Source of the DNA: Thiomargarita sp.
Lineage (GTDB): Bacteria; Pseudomonadota; Gammaproteobacteria; Beggiatoales; Beggiatoaceae
Assembly (NCBI GenBank): GCA_020721025.1
Contig: DYNO01000008.1
Coordinates: 1 to 33,295 of the forward strand
DNA length: 33,295 bases
Reading direction: 5' to 3'
Each line of letters begins with the position of its first letter. Position 1 is the first letter of the stretch. The notes below the pieces were generated by a model. It made no database searches. It saw nothing but the letters and a program-made list of their open reading frames with translations, and was not told the DNA's origin. Shown one piece after another: positions 25,445 through 33,295 of the stretch. The translations under genes and the position numbers were made by a program.

Positions 25445-26275
25445 ATGTTGATGGGAAAAAAATCGAAAAAAATGAAAATCAAACTCCAAGGTTTCAACAA
25501 TCTCACGAAAACCTTGAGTTTTAATATTTACGATATTTGTTACGCGAAAACCGCGAAACAGCGTAAACGGTATATTGATTATATTGATGATGTGTATAAT
25601 GCCGAACGGTTGACACAGATTCTCACTGATGTATCCAACATTATTGGTGCGAATATCCTCAATATTGCCCGTCAAGATTATGATCCGCAAGGGGCAAGTG
25701 TCACTATGTTAATTTCCGAAGGGGAAATGGCATGTGATAGCCCTCACTCGGATCAAGATGATGCAGTTCCCGGTCCCCTGCCTGATTCTGTCGTCACGCA
25801 CTTGGATAAAAGCCACATCACCGTCCATACTTATCCCGAGAGTCACCCCGATAATGGTATCAGTACCTTTCGTGCAGATATTGACGTTTCTACCTGTGGT
25901 CGCATTTCGCCGTTGAAAGCGTTGAATTATCTGATTCACAGTTTTGATTCTGATATCGTCATCATGGATTATCGGGTGCGTGGTTTTACCCGTGACAAGG
26001 GCGGACGCAAGCACTATATTGATCACAAAATCAATTCGATCCAGAATTTTATTTCTGAAAAGACTAAGGCGATGTATCAACTCGTTGACGTGAATGTGTA
26101 TCAGGAAAATATTTTTCACACCAAGATGATTTTGAAAAATTTCAAATTGGACAACTACTTGTTTGATATTTCTTCAGAAGATTTATCATCCGAGGAAATT
26201 GAAAAAATTGAGCGGCGATTGCAGCATGAAATGATGGAAATCTTTTACGCTGAGAATATGCCAAGCAAGGTTTAA
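25445..26275 (+). CDS. speD: S-adenosylmethionine decarboxylase proenzyme
   Basis: SpeD makes decarboxylated SAM, the aminopropyl donor for spermidine synthesis. The 276 residues match the E. coli-type enzyme closely: [40 protein letters not shown], the self-cleavage site [17 protein letters not shown] (Ser123 becomes the pyruvoyl group), [32 protein letters not shown], and [15 protein letters not shown]. There is a slightly longer acidic insert at about 92-107 and a nine-residue N-terminal extension. Met10 (25472) is an alternative start. speE is not adjacent. A strong hairpin terminator follows. Confidence 0.97.
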   Translation: MLMGKKSKKMKIKLQGFNNLTKTLSFNIYDICYAKTAKQRKRYIDYIDDVYNAERLTQILTDVSNIIGANILNIARQDYDPQGASVTMLISEGEMACDSPHSDQDDAVPGPLPDSVVTHLDKSHITVHTYPESHPDNGISTFRADIDVSTCGRISPLKALNYLIHSFDSDIVIMDYRVRGFTRDKGGRKHYIDHKINSIQNFISEKTKAMYQLVDVNVYQENIFHTKMILKNFKLDNYLFDISSEDLSSEEIEKIERRLQHEMMEIFYAENMPSKV

Positions 26276-26287
26276 TCTCCCCCCTCA

Positions 26288-26335
26288 AAACAACGTCATA
26301 CTCTGCAAATCGTGGTGATGACGTTGTTTCTTTCT
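26288..26335 (+). terminator. Intrinsic terminator after speD
   Basis: AAACAACGTCAT (26288-26299) pairs perfectly with ATGACGTTGTTT (26318-26329). The T-rich tail CTTTCTT follows. Confidence 0.75.
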
Positions 26336-26505
26336 TATGATTTTTAAAGATTTTCTCGTGTGCGGGTGTTAGAACGGGGAACTGTTTGATTGAATAAAAA
26401 TCTACCACATTGTCAAGTTCGATTGCTGACAACCAAATAATAAAATTATTTTTTGCAGTGCCATGCGTCACCCCTCCCACTTTTCGTCGGCTCAGAATCC
26501 AAAAG

Positions 26506-27387
26506 ATGTACCCACAAAACTATCTATTAGGCGTGTTATTCATTCTCATCTCGGAATTCATGTTTGTTTCCATGTCCGCAGTGGTCAAGGTGACATCCGT
26601 CCACGTTCCCAGCGAAGCCATTGTATTTTTTCGTAATTTTTTCGCAATCTTGATCTTACTGCCTTGGATGCTACATCGTGGAGTCAACGTGCTGAGTTGG
26701 CAACAAATGCGGTTACATTTTTTACGCTCCCTTTCCGGTTTGGGTGCAATGTATTGTTTTTTCTACACTATCGCGCACATTCCACTGGCAGAAGCTTCGT
26801 TGCTCAAATTAACCATGCCGTTTTTCCTACCGATACTCAGTATTTTCTGGTTGGCAGAAGCGGTATCGTTGCGAGTCATCTGGGCAATTATTGTCGGATT
26901 TATCGGAGTAGCGATCATTTTGAAGCCGGGCACCATCACATTTTCCAGCGTCTCCCTCATCGCATTATTAGGGGGATTATTTGCTGCCGTCGCCACCAGC
27001 ACCATTCGCCGCATGTCCGCGGTTGATTCCAGCATCAATATCGTATTTTATTTCGCAGTTATTGGCAGTGTATTTTCCGCTATCCCATTGTTTTGGAGCG
27101 AATTTATTCTAACCTACCACGCCATGATGCTGTTATTTGCCGTCGCGATTCTTGCCACAATTGCACAACTGGTCATGACGTATGCCTACCAAATTGCCCC
27201 CGCCGCCAGCATTGGACCATTCAGCTATGTCTCTGTTATCTTTGCAACAAATTTTGGTTGGTGGTTTTGGCACGAACAAGTTGACTATTGGTTTTTCATG
27301 GGCGCGAGTTTGATCATATTCGCAGGTATTTTATTGATTCTCAACGATAAAAAGCCAGTTTTAGCGGAATCACCCTCATCAGATTAA
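26506..27387 (+). CDS. EamA/DMT-family membrane transporter
   Basis: This 293-residue integral membrane protein has about ten hydrophobic segments in two EamA halves: GVLFILISEFMFVSMSAVVKV...FFRNFFAILILLPW in the first, and LIALLGGLFAAVATSTIRRM...IAPAASIGPFSYVSVIFATN in the second. The PF.Y..ViFA...W motif is typical of drug/metabolite exporters of this group. The substrate is not predictable. I start at the ATG at 26506 (MYPQNYLLGVLFIL), since the longer frame begins at a TTG at 26410 with a non-hydrophobic leader. queA follows 49 bases later on the same strand. Confidence 0.88.
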   Translation: MYPQNYLLGVLFILISEFMFVSMSAVVKVTSVHVPSEAIVFFRNFFAILILLPWMLHRGVNVLSWQQMRLHFLRSLSGLGAMYCFFYTIAHIPLAEASLLKLTMPFFLPILSIFWLAEAVSLRVIWAIIVGFIGVAIILKPGTITFSSVSLIALLGGLFAAVATSTIRRMSAVDSSINIVFYFAVIGSVFSAIPLFWSEFILTYHAMMLLFAVAILATIAQLVMTYAYQIAPAASIGPFSYVSVIFATNFGWWFWHEQVDYWFFMGASLIIFAGILLILNDKKPVLAESPSSD

Positions 27388-27436
27388 TTGTTTGCGCGCG
27401 AATTTCACCTTATTTAACTCATCATTTCTCAATTTC

Positions 27437-28465
27437 ATGCAACGTACTGATTTTAATTTTGAATTACCTGAAAACCTGATCGCGCAATATCCGTGTGAAC
27501 CACGCAGTCACAGCCGTTTGTTACATCTTGAACCGGAAACGGGAAAATGTCGCGATTATCACTTTTTTGATTTACCTAACTTGTTGCAAAAAAACGATTT
27601 ATTGGTATTTAACGATACAAAAGTAATTCCTGCGCGCCTCTTTGGGCAAAAAACAACCGGTGGTAAAATTGAAATTTTGGTGGAAAGTATTTTGGATAGC
27701 CAGCATATTTTGGCACAATTGCGTCCAAGTAAATCAATAAAATTAGGTGCTTATATTCACTTAACTGATAATATTCAAGCCATCGCGGTTGAACGACGGG
27801 ATAACTTCTTTGTATTGCAATTTTTAGATCCGCGACCGGTGTTAGAAATTTTACAACTTATCGGACATATTCCCTTGCCGCCGTATATTCAACGTCCAGA
27901 TACTTTGCAAGATAGCGAACGTTATCAAACAGTTTATGCGCGACATCCGGGGGCAGTGGCAGCACCTACCGCAGGTTTACATTTTGATGAGGCATTATTG
28001 CAACAATTGCGAGAACAAGGTGTGGATATGGCATTCGTGACGCTGCATGTGGGCGCGGGCACCTTTGCACCGATACGAGTCAATGACTTATCACAGCATC
28101 AGATGCACCAAGAGCATATTATTGTGTCGGCGGCGGTTTGTGAACAAATTGCCCGAACTCGACAAAAAGGTGGGCGAGTGATTGCGGTGGGGACGACCTG
28201 TGTGCGTGCGTTAGAAACTGCGGCTCAGAATGGAAAATTGCAACCTTATCAAGGACAAACTCGGTTATTTATTACACCGGGCTATCAATTTCATCTGGTT
28301 GACGCTTTGGTCACAAATTTTCATTTACCAGAATCAACTTTGTTAATGTTGGTTTGTGCCTTCGCAGGACAGCAAGCGGTGTTGGCGGCGTATCGTTATG
28401 CGGTGCAACAACAGTATCGGTTTTTTAGTTATGGGGACGCGATGTTTTTATGCAAGGCAATTTAA
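27437..28465 (+). CDS. queA: tRNA preQ1(34) S-adenosylmethionine ribosyltransferase-isomerase
   Basis: QueA transfers the ribosyl part of SAM to preQ1 at tRNA position 34, making epoxyqueuosine. The 342 residues follow the family throughout: TDFNFELPENLIAQYP, LLVFNDTKVIPARLFG, GGKIEILVE, IGHIPLPPYIQRPD, PGAVAAPTAGLHFDEALL, MAFVTLHVGAGTFAPIRV, VIAVGTTCVRALE, LVTNFHLPESTLLMLV, and YRFFSYGDAM. The ATG at 27437 places MQRTDFNFELP in register with E. coli QueA; a TTG at 27392 is unlikely. The usual partner tgt is not next to it. Confidence 0.97.
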   Translation: MQRTDFNFELPENLIAQYPCEPRSHSRLLHLEPETGKCRDYHFFDLPNLLQKNDLLVFNDTKVIPARLFGQKTTGGKIEILVESILDSQHILAQLRPSKSIKLGAYIHLTDNIQAIAVERRDNFFVLQFLDPRPVLEILQLIGHIPLPPYIQRPDTLQDSERYQTVYARHPGAVAAPTAGLHFDEALLQQLREQGVDMAFVTLHVGAGTFAPIRVNDLSQHQMHQEHIIVSAAVCEQIARTRQKGGRVIAVGTTCVRALETAAQNGKLQPYQGQTRLFITPGYQFHLVDALVTNFHLPESTLLMLVCAFAGQQAVLAAYRYAVQQQYRFFSYGDAMFLCKAI

Positions 28466-28751
28466 ATATTAAAATCAATGACTTAAAAATTTACCTCTCT
28501 ATCTCAACATGCACCTAAACAAAATGAAAGAAGCAAGAGCTGATAAATCAATCTGTTAATGCTTTGTTGCCTGCTGATACAAAATCACATCAGATATTTT
28601 ATTCATTTAAACAAATTCTTAAGTTGTGTTTGATCAGCAAATGGACGGTTATAACAGCAATTGTCTAAATAAATCTTCATATTGCCACTCAATTCAATTG
28701 TTCAATGTTCAAGTGATCCGTCCTGTAAGCATAAGTTAAAACGCTATCATT
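28466..28751. other. Intergenic between queA and ileS
   Basis: AT-rich, no gene supported. An ORF in the ileS frame runs back to 28682 but lies upstream of the predicted promoter and does not resemble IleS. Confidence 0.4.
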
Positions 28752-28780
28752 TTGTAATTTCGCCCCATTCTCGCTACACT
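28752..28780 (+). promoter_or_regulatory. Possible ileS promoter
   Basis: TTGTAA (28752-28757), 17 bases, TACACT (28775-28780). A start near 28787 gives a short leader before the GTG at 28814 and would exclude the upstream ATG starts at 28682 and 28781. Confidence 0.45.
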
Positions 28781-28813
28781 ATGCACAGTTACAAAATCAA
28801 CCGAGAAAAACCA

Positions 28814-31621
28814 GTGAGCGAGTACAAACACACTTTACACCTGCCTCAAACTGACTTCCCCATGCGCGGCAACCTGCCCCAACGTGAGCCTGAGATGCTG
28901 AAACGTTGGCAGGAACTCAATATTTATCAACAACTTCGTGAGCAACGCGCCGGGCAGGACACCTTCATTCTGCACGATGGTCCCCCGTATGCCAATGGTG
29001 ATATTCACATCGGTCATGCGGTCAATAAAATTCTCAAAGATTTCATTGTCAAAGCCAAGTCCATGAATGGCTTAGATTCTCCCTATATTCCGGGCTGGGA
29101 TTGTCACGGACTGCCTATTGAATTGCAGGTGGAAAAAAATCTCGGCAAAAAACAAGTCTCGCCGCGTGAATTTCGTGATGCTTGTCGGGAATATGCGCGG
29201 CAACAGATTGAAAAACAAAGTAAAGATTTTCAGCGATTGGGCGTGATGGGCGATTGGGCAAATCCGTATCTAACAATGGACTTTAAAACTGAAGCAGACA
29301 TCGTGCGGGCTTTGGGCAGAATTATCGCAGCGGGTCATGTCGATAAAGGGTTTAAACCCGTGCATTGGTGCAGTGAATGTGGCTCGGCATTGGCAGAAGC
29401 AGAAGTTGAATATGAAGATAAAACGTCGCCCGCGATTGATGTGCGTTTCCAAGTGGTTGATGAAGCTGAAGTTAGCAAACGTTTTCAGATCGCCGCGTGT
29501 TCACAAACTTCAATTGTTATTTGGACGACCACACCTTGGACTTTGCCAGCAAATCAAGCAGTTGCACTCCATCCTGAACTTGAATATGTCCTCATTGCGC
29601 ATCAACAAGACGGCGTGACTGAACATTTAATTTTAGCCGAAGCCTTGTTAAACAGTTGTTTGCAACGCTATCAGATTGAAAATTATCAAATTGTGGCGCG
29701 CTGCGTTGGGCAAGATTTAGAACACCTTAAACTCAAGCATCCATTTTATGCGCGGGAAGTGCCTGTTATTCTTGGCGATCATGTTACGACAGAAGCAGGA
29801 ACGGGCGCGGTGCATACGGCTCCGGGGCATGGTTTGGAAGATTATATTGTGGGATTGCGCTATCACTTGCCGATTGATAATCCTGTCGGTGGTGATGGGA
29901 AATTCCTGCCGCATACCGAAATCTTTGCCGGCGAGCAGGTATTTAAAGCCAATGATCACGTCATCGAAGTGTTGCAAGCGCATCGTAAGTTATTGCATCA
30001 TGAGAAGATTCGCCACAGTTACCCGCATTGTTGGCGGCATAAAACGCCCATTATTTTCCGTGCTACGCCGCAATGGTTTATCAGCATGGAAAAACACCAA
30101 TTGCGTCAACAAGCGTTAGAAGTGATCCAAGCGGTTGATTGGACACCAGAATGGGGCGAACAGCGCATTGTTGGCATGATTGAAAACCGTCCGGATTGGT
30201 GTATTTCTCGACAACGGAATTGGGGTGTGCCGATCACGGTGTTTGTGCACAAAGAAACGGGGGCATTGCATCCACAGACGCTTGAATTGATTGAAAAAAT
30301 CGCACAGCAAATTGAAAAAATTGGGATTGATGCGTGGTTTGAGCTGCAACCGACGGAATTACTCGGTGACGATGCACAACACTATGATAAAGCAAGCGAT
30401 ACGCTCGACGTGTGGTTCGATTCTGGGGTGACTCATGCGACGGTGCTGGAAACCCGTGATGAGTTGTGTGTACCGGCGGATTTGTATTTGGAAGGTTCGG
30501 ATCAGCATCGCGGTTGGTTTCAATCGTCCCTGTTGACTTCGGTGGCAATGCGACACGGTAAAGCCCCTTATTCTGGCGTGTTGACTCATGGTTTTACGGT
30601 CGATGCCAAAGGGCGTAAGATGTCGAAATCCTTGGGAAATGTGATTGCCCCGCAGGATGTGATCAAAAATTCTGGCGCGGATATTTTACGGTTATGGGTG
30701 GCGGCGACCGATTATCGTGGCGAAATTACGGTTTCCAATGAAATTTTAACTCGGATTGCTGAGGCTTATCGGCGGATTCGCAACACGTCACGGTTTTTAT
30801 TGGCAAATTTGGCGGGCTTTGATCCTGCAACCGATAGGGTGTCTCGTGAAAATATGTTGGCGTTGGATCGTTGGGCGGTGGATAAAGCCTATCATTTGCA
30901 GCAAGAAATTATCAAAGCCTACGACAGCTACAATTTTCATGTCGTGTATCAAAAAGTTCATCATTTCTGCACAGTTGAGATGGGGAGCTTGTATTTAGAC
31001 ATCATCAAGGATCGACAATATACGTGTCAAAAAGACAGTGTTGCCCGTCGTTCTGCGCAAACTGCGTTATTTCACATTATTGAGGCGTTAAGTCGTTGGT
31101 TGACACCGATTTTAAGTTTTACCGCAGATGAAATTTGGCAATATATTCCCGGCGCGCGTGGGAAATCGGTGTTGTTAGAAACGTGGTATAACGGCTTGTT
31201 TCCATTGGATGAAAATAGTGTTGTTGCCGCGCCGACGTGGGATAAAATTTGGGTGATTCGTGAAGCGGTGAGCAAGGAATTGGAAAAATTGCGGGCTGTG
31301 GAGGTGATCGGGGCAGGATTGGAAGCGGAGGTGCATCTGTATTGCGATCATCATACGGTTGAATTGTTGTCTGTGCTGCAAAATGAATTGCGTTTTGTAT
31401 TGATCACTTCCTATTCGCATTTACATCTGGCAGAGCAACGCCCGGAAGATGCGGTGAATTATGAAGGTTTTTGGGTGAAGGCGCAGCGGTGTGAGCATAA
31501 AAAATGTATTCGTTGCTGGCACTTACGTGAGGACGTGGGCGCAAATGCAGAGCATCCAGAATTGTGTGGGCGGTGTGTGGAAAATGTGGCGGGGGTGGGT
31601 GAAGTGAGATTGTTTGCGTAA
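28814..31621 (+). CDS. ileS: Isoleucyl-tRNA synthetase
   Basis: This class I synthetase charges tRNA-Ile and edits Val-tRNA. With the GTG at 28814 it has 935 residues, against 938 in E. coli. HIGH-box region: [20 protein letters not shown]. The editing domain contains [18 protein letters not shown] and [25 protein letters not shown] loop: [26 protein letters not shown] and [12 protein letters not shown] follow the family. The C-terminal zinc site has [12 protein letters not shown] and CGRCVENV. The start was chosen because [19 protein letters not shown] aligns with the E. coli N terminus and GAGAAA lies just upstream. Longer ATG-started versions add non-homologous residues. Confidence 0.97.
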   Translation: MSEYKHTLHLPQTDFPMRGNLPQREPEMLKRWQELNIYQQLREQRAGQDTFILHDGPPYANGDIHIGHAVNKILKDFIVKAKSMNGLDSPYIPGWDCHGLPIELQVEKNLGKKQVSPREFRDACREYARQQIEKQSKDFQRLGVMGDWANPYLTMDFKTEADIVRALGRIIAAGHVDKGFKPVHWCSECGSALAEAEVEYEDKTSPAIDVRFQVVDEAEVSKRFQIAACSQTSIVIWTTTPWTLPANQAVALHPELEYVLIAHQQDGVTEHLILAEALLNSCLQRYQIENYQIVARCVGQDLEHLKLKHPFYAREVPVILGDHVTTEAGTGAVHTAPGHGLEDYIVGLRYHLPIDNPVGGDGKFLPHTEIFAGEQVFKANDHVIEVLQAHRKLLHHEKIRHSYPHCWRHKTPIIFRATPQWFISMEKHQLRQQALEVIQAVDWTPEWGEQRIVGMIENRPDWCISRQRNWGVPITVFVHKETGALHPQTLELIEKIAQQIEKIGIDAWFELQPTELLGDDAQHYDKASDTLDVWFDSGVTHATVLETRDELCVPADLYLEGSDQHRGWFQSSLLTSVAMRHGKAPYSGVLTHGFTVDAKGRKMSKSLGNVIAPQDVIKNSGADILRLWVAATDYRGEITVSNEILTRIAEAYRRIRNTSRFLLANLAGFDPATDRVSRENMLALDRWAVDKAYHLQQEIIKAYDSYNFHVVYQKVHHFCTVEMGSLYLDIIKDRQYTCQKDSVARRSAQTALFHIIEALSRWLTPILSFTADEIWQYIPGARGKSVLLETWYNGLFPLDENSVVAAPTWDKIWVIREAVSKELEKLRAVEVIGAGLEAEVHLYCDHHTVELLSVLQNELRFVLITSYSHLHLAEQRPEDAVNYEGFWVKAQRCEHKKCIRCWHLREDVGANAEHPELCGRCVENVAGVGEVRLFA

Positions 31622-31630
31622 ATGAAGGAT

Positions 31631-31680
31631 GTTTGAACCCTAATTCGTTTTGAGTAAATTACGCGAATTGGGGCTCAAAC
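31631..31680 (+). terminator. Hairpin after ileS
   Basis: GTTTGAACCCTAATTCG (31631-31647) pairs with CGAATTGGGGCTCAAAC (31664-31680) over 17 positions, two of them non-Watson-Crick. No T-run follows, so it may need another factor or be a small repeat. Confidence 0.45.
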
Positions 31681-31785
31681 GATGAATTAATTTTATAAAT
31701 TTAGACCTATTATTGAGTCTATAAAGGGGATTCATCTTAATTATAACCCCAACAAATTGCTCTGCCGTCGCTTTAGAATTACGTC

Positions 31786-32199
31786 TTAGATCATTAGTGG
31801 TTTTAGCCAATTTTCAACTCGGACATGGGGATAGCGTCTAAAATCACTTTCGTTATTGGTAACTACAATCAGATTCATCGCAACGGCTTGTGCTGCAATC
31901 AATTTATCTAAAGCATCTGCCTTTTTATCGCGAGTGGCATAACGAATACTGGCATAAACATGAGCCGCCGCCGACTCAAACGGTAATATCGGAATAAGTT
32001 CTAATAAGGCATTGAGTGCTTGTTGATTTTGAAAACGAGTTTCTTCCGCACAACAAACAATACCATACTCCAACTCTGCCAGTGTAATTGCTGACATCAC
32101 GATATCACCTTGATGACATGCTGCAAATCGTTCTGCCACTTCGGGCGGTTGACGTTTCATTAGGTAAATACATATATTTGTATCTAATAGATATTTCAT
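31786..32199 (-). CDS. vapC: VapC-type PIN-domain toxin ribonuclease
   Basis: The 137-residue protein is a PIN-domain RNase; relatives cleave initiator tRNA or rRNA and halt translation. The acidic active-site residues are in place: D6 (MKYLLDTNICIYLMK), E42 (AITLAELEYGI), D98 (DALDKLIAAQA) and D119 (VTNNESDFRRYP). Its start overlaps the stop of the antitoxin gene by ATGA (32196-32199). The RR.P.v.venW ending is typical of VapC. The pair lies between ileS and a palindromic repeat copy. Confidence 0.93.
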   Translation of the reverse strand: MKYLLDTNICIYLMKRQPPEVAERFAACHQGDIVMSAITLAELEYGIVCCAEETRFQNQQALNALLELIPILPFESAAAHVYASIRYATRDKKADALDKLIAAQAVAMNLIVVTNNESDFRRYPHVRVENWLKPLMI

Positions 32200-32426
32200 A
32201 GACCATCACGCTGTTGTTCACCTTGCTCATCTCTGCCATCCACCATAAAATCAGGACTGAAGGCGGCAAAACACGACATGAGATGGGTGAGCTTTTGAGT
32301 CAGCACTGGGCGAATCAGGAGTGAGCTACCAACTTGTAAAATTTCATAATTCTTTTCAGCGAGTTGCAGTTCTTTGGGAATATGCACTATCTGCATTCCA
32401 TCTTGAGTTGATATTCTGGCTAACAT
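32196..32426 (-). CDS. vapB: VapB-type antitoxin (AbrB-like)
   Basis: This 76-residue partner of VapC begins with a swapped-hairpin AbrB/MazE-like segment (MLARISTQDGMQIVHIPKEL...NYEILQVGSSLLIRPV), the DNA-binding half that would repress the operon. The C-terminal part (LTHLMSCFAAFSPDFMVDGR) is the likely toxin-binding tail; the FSPDFM-type motif is common in VapB. The position directly upstream of vapC with a 4-base overlap supports the call. Confidence 0.88.
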   Translation of the reverse strand: MLARISTQDGMQIVHIPKELQLAEKNYEILQVGSSLLIRPVLTQKLTHLMSCFAAFSPDFMVDGRDEQGEQQRDGL

Positions 32427-32521
32427 GATGCCTCTGCTTTAAAAACAAGGTTGTCATAACTGCATCTTCTTGTTTTGGCGAATGGTAAGAATTATGGTTA
32501 GAAAGTTCTGAACCGTATTTT

Positions 32522-32646
32522 GTCTGAATCAGAATTGACGGAATTTTAGAATTTTCAGAATGAATACCAAGCGATAATCAAAAAGTTGTCATGATTTATT
32601 GCCGTTATTCTGGAAATTCACAAATTCTGAAAATTCTGATTCAGAC
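32522..32646. repeat. Palindromic element, copy 4 (40-bp arms)
   Basis: Arms 32522-32561 and 32607-32646, 45-base loop. The outer ends are GTCTGAATCAGAATTGACGG and its near-complement. Its loop end (TTGCCGTTATTCTGG) is nearly the same as in copy 1 (292-305), so these two copies are closest to each other. It ends 8 bases from the stop of the LamG gene. Confidence 0.85.
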
Positions 32647-32654
32647 AAGAAATT

Positions 32655-33295
32655 TTACTTTTCAACTTCAGTGGCAAAGATTTCAACTTGTTTTGAGAAA
32701 TGCAGGTCGATTATTGGGGCGTTCACAGGTGAAGAACAACCTGATGGTAAAGTTGGGACGGTTGAAGTTATAAAAGAAGGGCTACCTATTAATGTTCCAA
32801 TATTCGCACCCGCTGAACCCGTATTCGCAACCGTTGTTCCACTACCTTCATCAAAGCTGTAATAGTGAGTTGGGCTTGTGGCTGAATAAGTGCCGCATCT
32901 CAGCTTAGGAATATCAGCGTCTACCAGCGCACTGTTAAACACTTTCAAATCATCGATTGAGCCAGAGAACCAATTACTCGTGCCTATGAGGCTAGCAATG
33001 TGGGTGCTTGTTGAATTTCCATTAGCAAAATTACTTGTTGACCAAGTAATTGAGCCATCTGGTACGCCGTCGACGTAAATTTTACCTGTAGTAGAACTCA
33101 CCGTAGCGGCAATATGTGTCCATTGGTTAAGCGTCAAAGAAATCCCACCAACCCGTGATTCCCAACTCCCACCACTTCTACCCAATTCAAGCTTACCGCC
33201 ATTTAACCTGAATTCAAGATGTCCCGTTCCTCCATCGCCAGTATAGAACCGGTTTGACATCTTTAAAACCAAACCAAACAGGTTTATACCGGAAA
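32655..33295 (-). CDS. LamG-domain protein, C-terminal part (partial)
   Basis: The frame is open through the window edge (SGINLFGLVLKMSNRFYT...), so the start is missing. At least 213 residues are seen. LNQWTHIAATVSSTTGKIYV, the DG.P turn, WFSGSIDDLKVFNSALVDADI and HYYSFDEGSGTTVANTGSAG are hallmarks of LamG/concanavalin-like lectin domains, which bind glycans or surfaces in large secreted proteins. The YSFDEGSGT..ANTGS element begins a second such unit, which is cut short: the protein ends 38 residues later in HFSKQVEIFATEVEK. The truncated second unit suggests erosion of the 3' end, near the repeat at 32522-32646. Confidence 0.8.
   Translation of the reverse strand, partial: SGINLFGLVLKMSNRFYTGDGGTGHLEFRLNGGKLELGRSGGSWESRVGGISLTLNQWTHIAATVSSTTGKIYVDGVPDGSITWSTSNFANGNSTSTHIASLIGTSNWFSGSIDDLKVFNSALVDADIPKLRCGTYSATSPTHYYSFDEGSGTTVANTGSAGANIGTLIGSPSFITSTVPTLPSGCSSPVNAPIIDLHFSKQVEIFATEVEK

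Overview
The window looks like chromosomal DNA of a gammaproteobacterium, most likely a sulfur oxidiser of the Beggiatoa/Thiomargarita type. This is inference. SpoT, RpoZ, SpeD, QueA, IleS, SecA, type-II pyruvate kinase and YejF read as clear but diverged relatives of the E. coli proteins. A sulfide:quinone-oxidoreductase-like flavoprotein is present, and the spaces between genes are crowded with palindromic repeats of the kind seen in large sulfur bacteria and cyanobacteria. The DNA is moderately AT-rich.

Layout. 1-2.6 kb: the end of a TPR protein, a parDE-type toxin-antitoxin pair set between two copies of a palindromic repeat, and a 508-residue membrane-anchored protein of unknown family. 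2.6-7.0 kb (minus strand): pyruvate kinase, a YejF-type double-ATPase, two small proteins of unknown function and a truncated gene. 7.0-7.4 kb: a structured-RNA repeat (copy A). 7.5-10.8 kb (minus): an SQR-like flavoprotein, then an MlaF/MlaE/STAS lipid-transport set whose STAS-permease gene is split by one in-frame TGA. 10.9-11.3 kb: nested palindromes. 11.3-14.0 kb (minus): a DUF1737-like protein and the rpoZ-spoT operon; SpoT appears to keep only hydrolase residues. 14.5-18.5 kb (minus): a one-module NRPS (C-A-T-TE), predicted to select glycine and carrying a cysteine-type thioesterase. 18.8-24.0 kb (minus): a redoxin, a lytic transglycosylase, an exported protein and secA. 24.2-24.6 kb: copy B of the structured RNA, followed by an elongator tRNA-Met with its own promoter. 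25.0-31.6 kb (plus): a VOC protein, speD, an EamA transporter, queA and ileS. 31.8-33.3 kb (minus): vapBC and a LamG-domain protein cut by the window edge.

The most notable object is the pair of ~390-400 bp direct repeats at 6990-7389 and 24204-24593. Both start with the same sigma70-like promoter (TTGACA, 17 bp, TATCAT), carry a series of stems maintained in both copies (GAAA tetraloop, an AGCAAT-loop hairpin, GTGAGAAT..CGCAC), and end in a small hairpin with five T's followed by AGGA(A/T)CGG. This resembles the HEARO/omega-RNA class that guides IscB/IsrB nucleases, but no nuclease gene follows either copy. If right, they are stand-alone omega-RNA-like genes with their own promoter; if not, they are an undescribed structured RNA family.

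Functionally the region mixes core housekeeping (glycolysis, ppGpp turnover, protein export, tRNA charging and modification, polyamine synthesis) with accessory modules (two toxin-antitoxin pairs, an NRPS, several repeat families).
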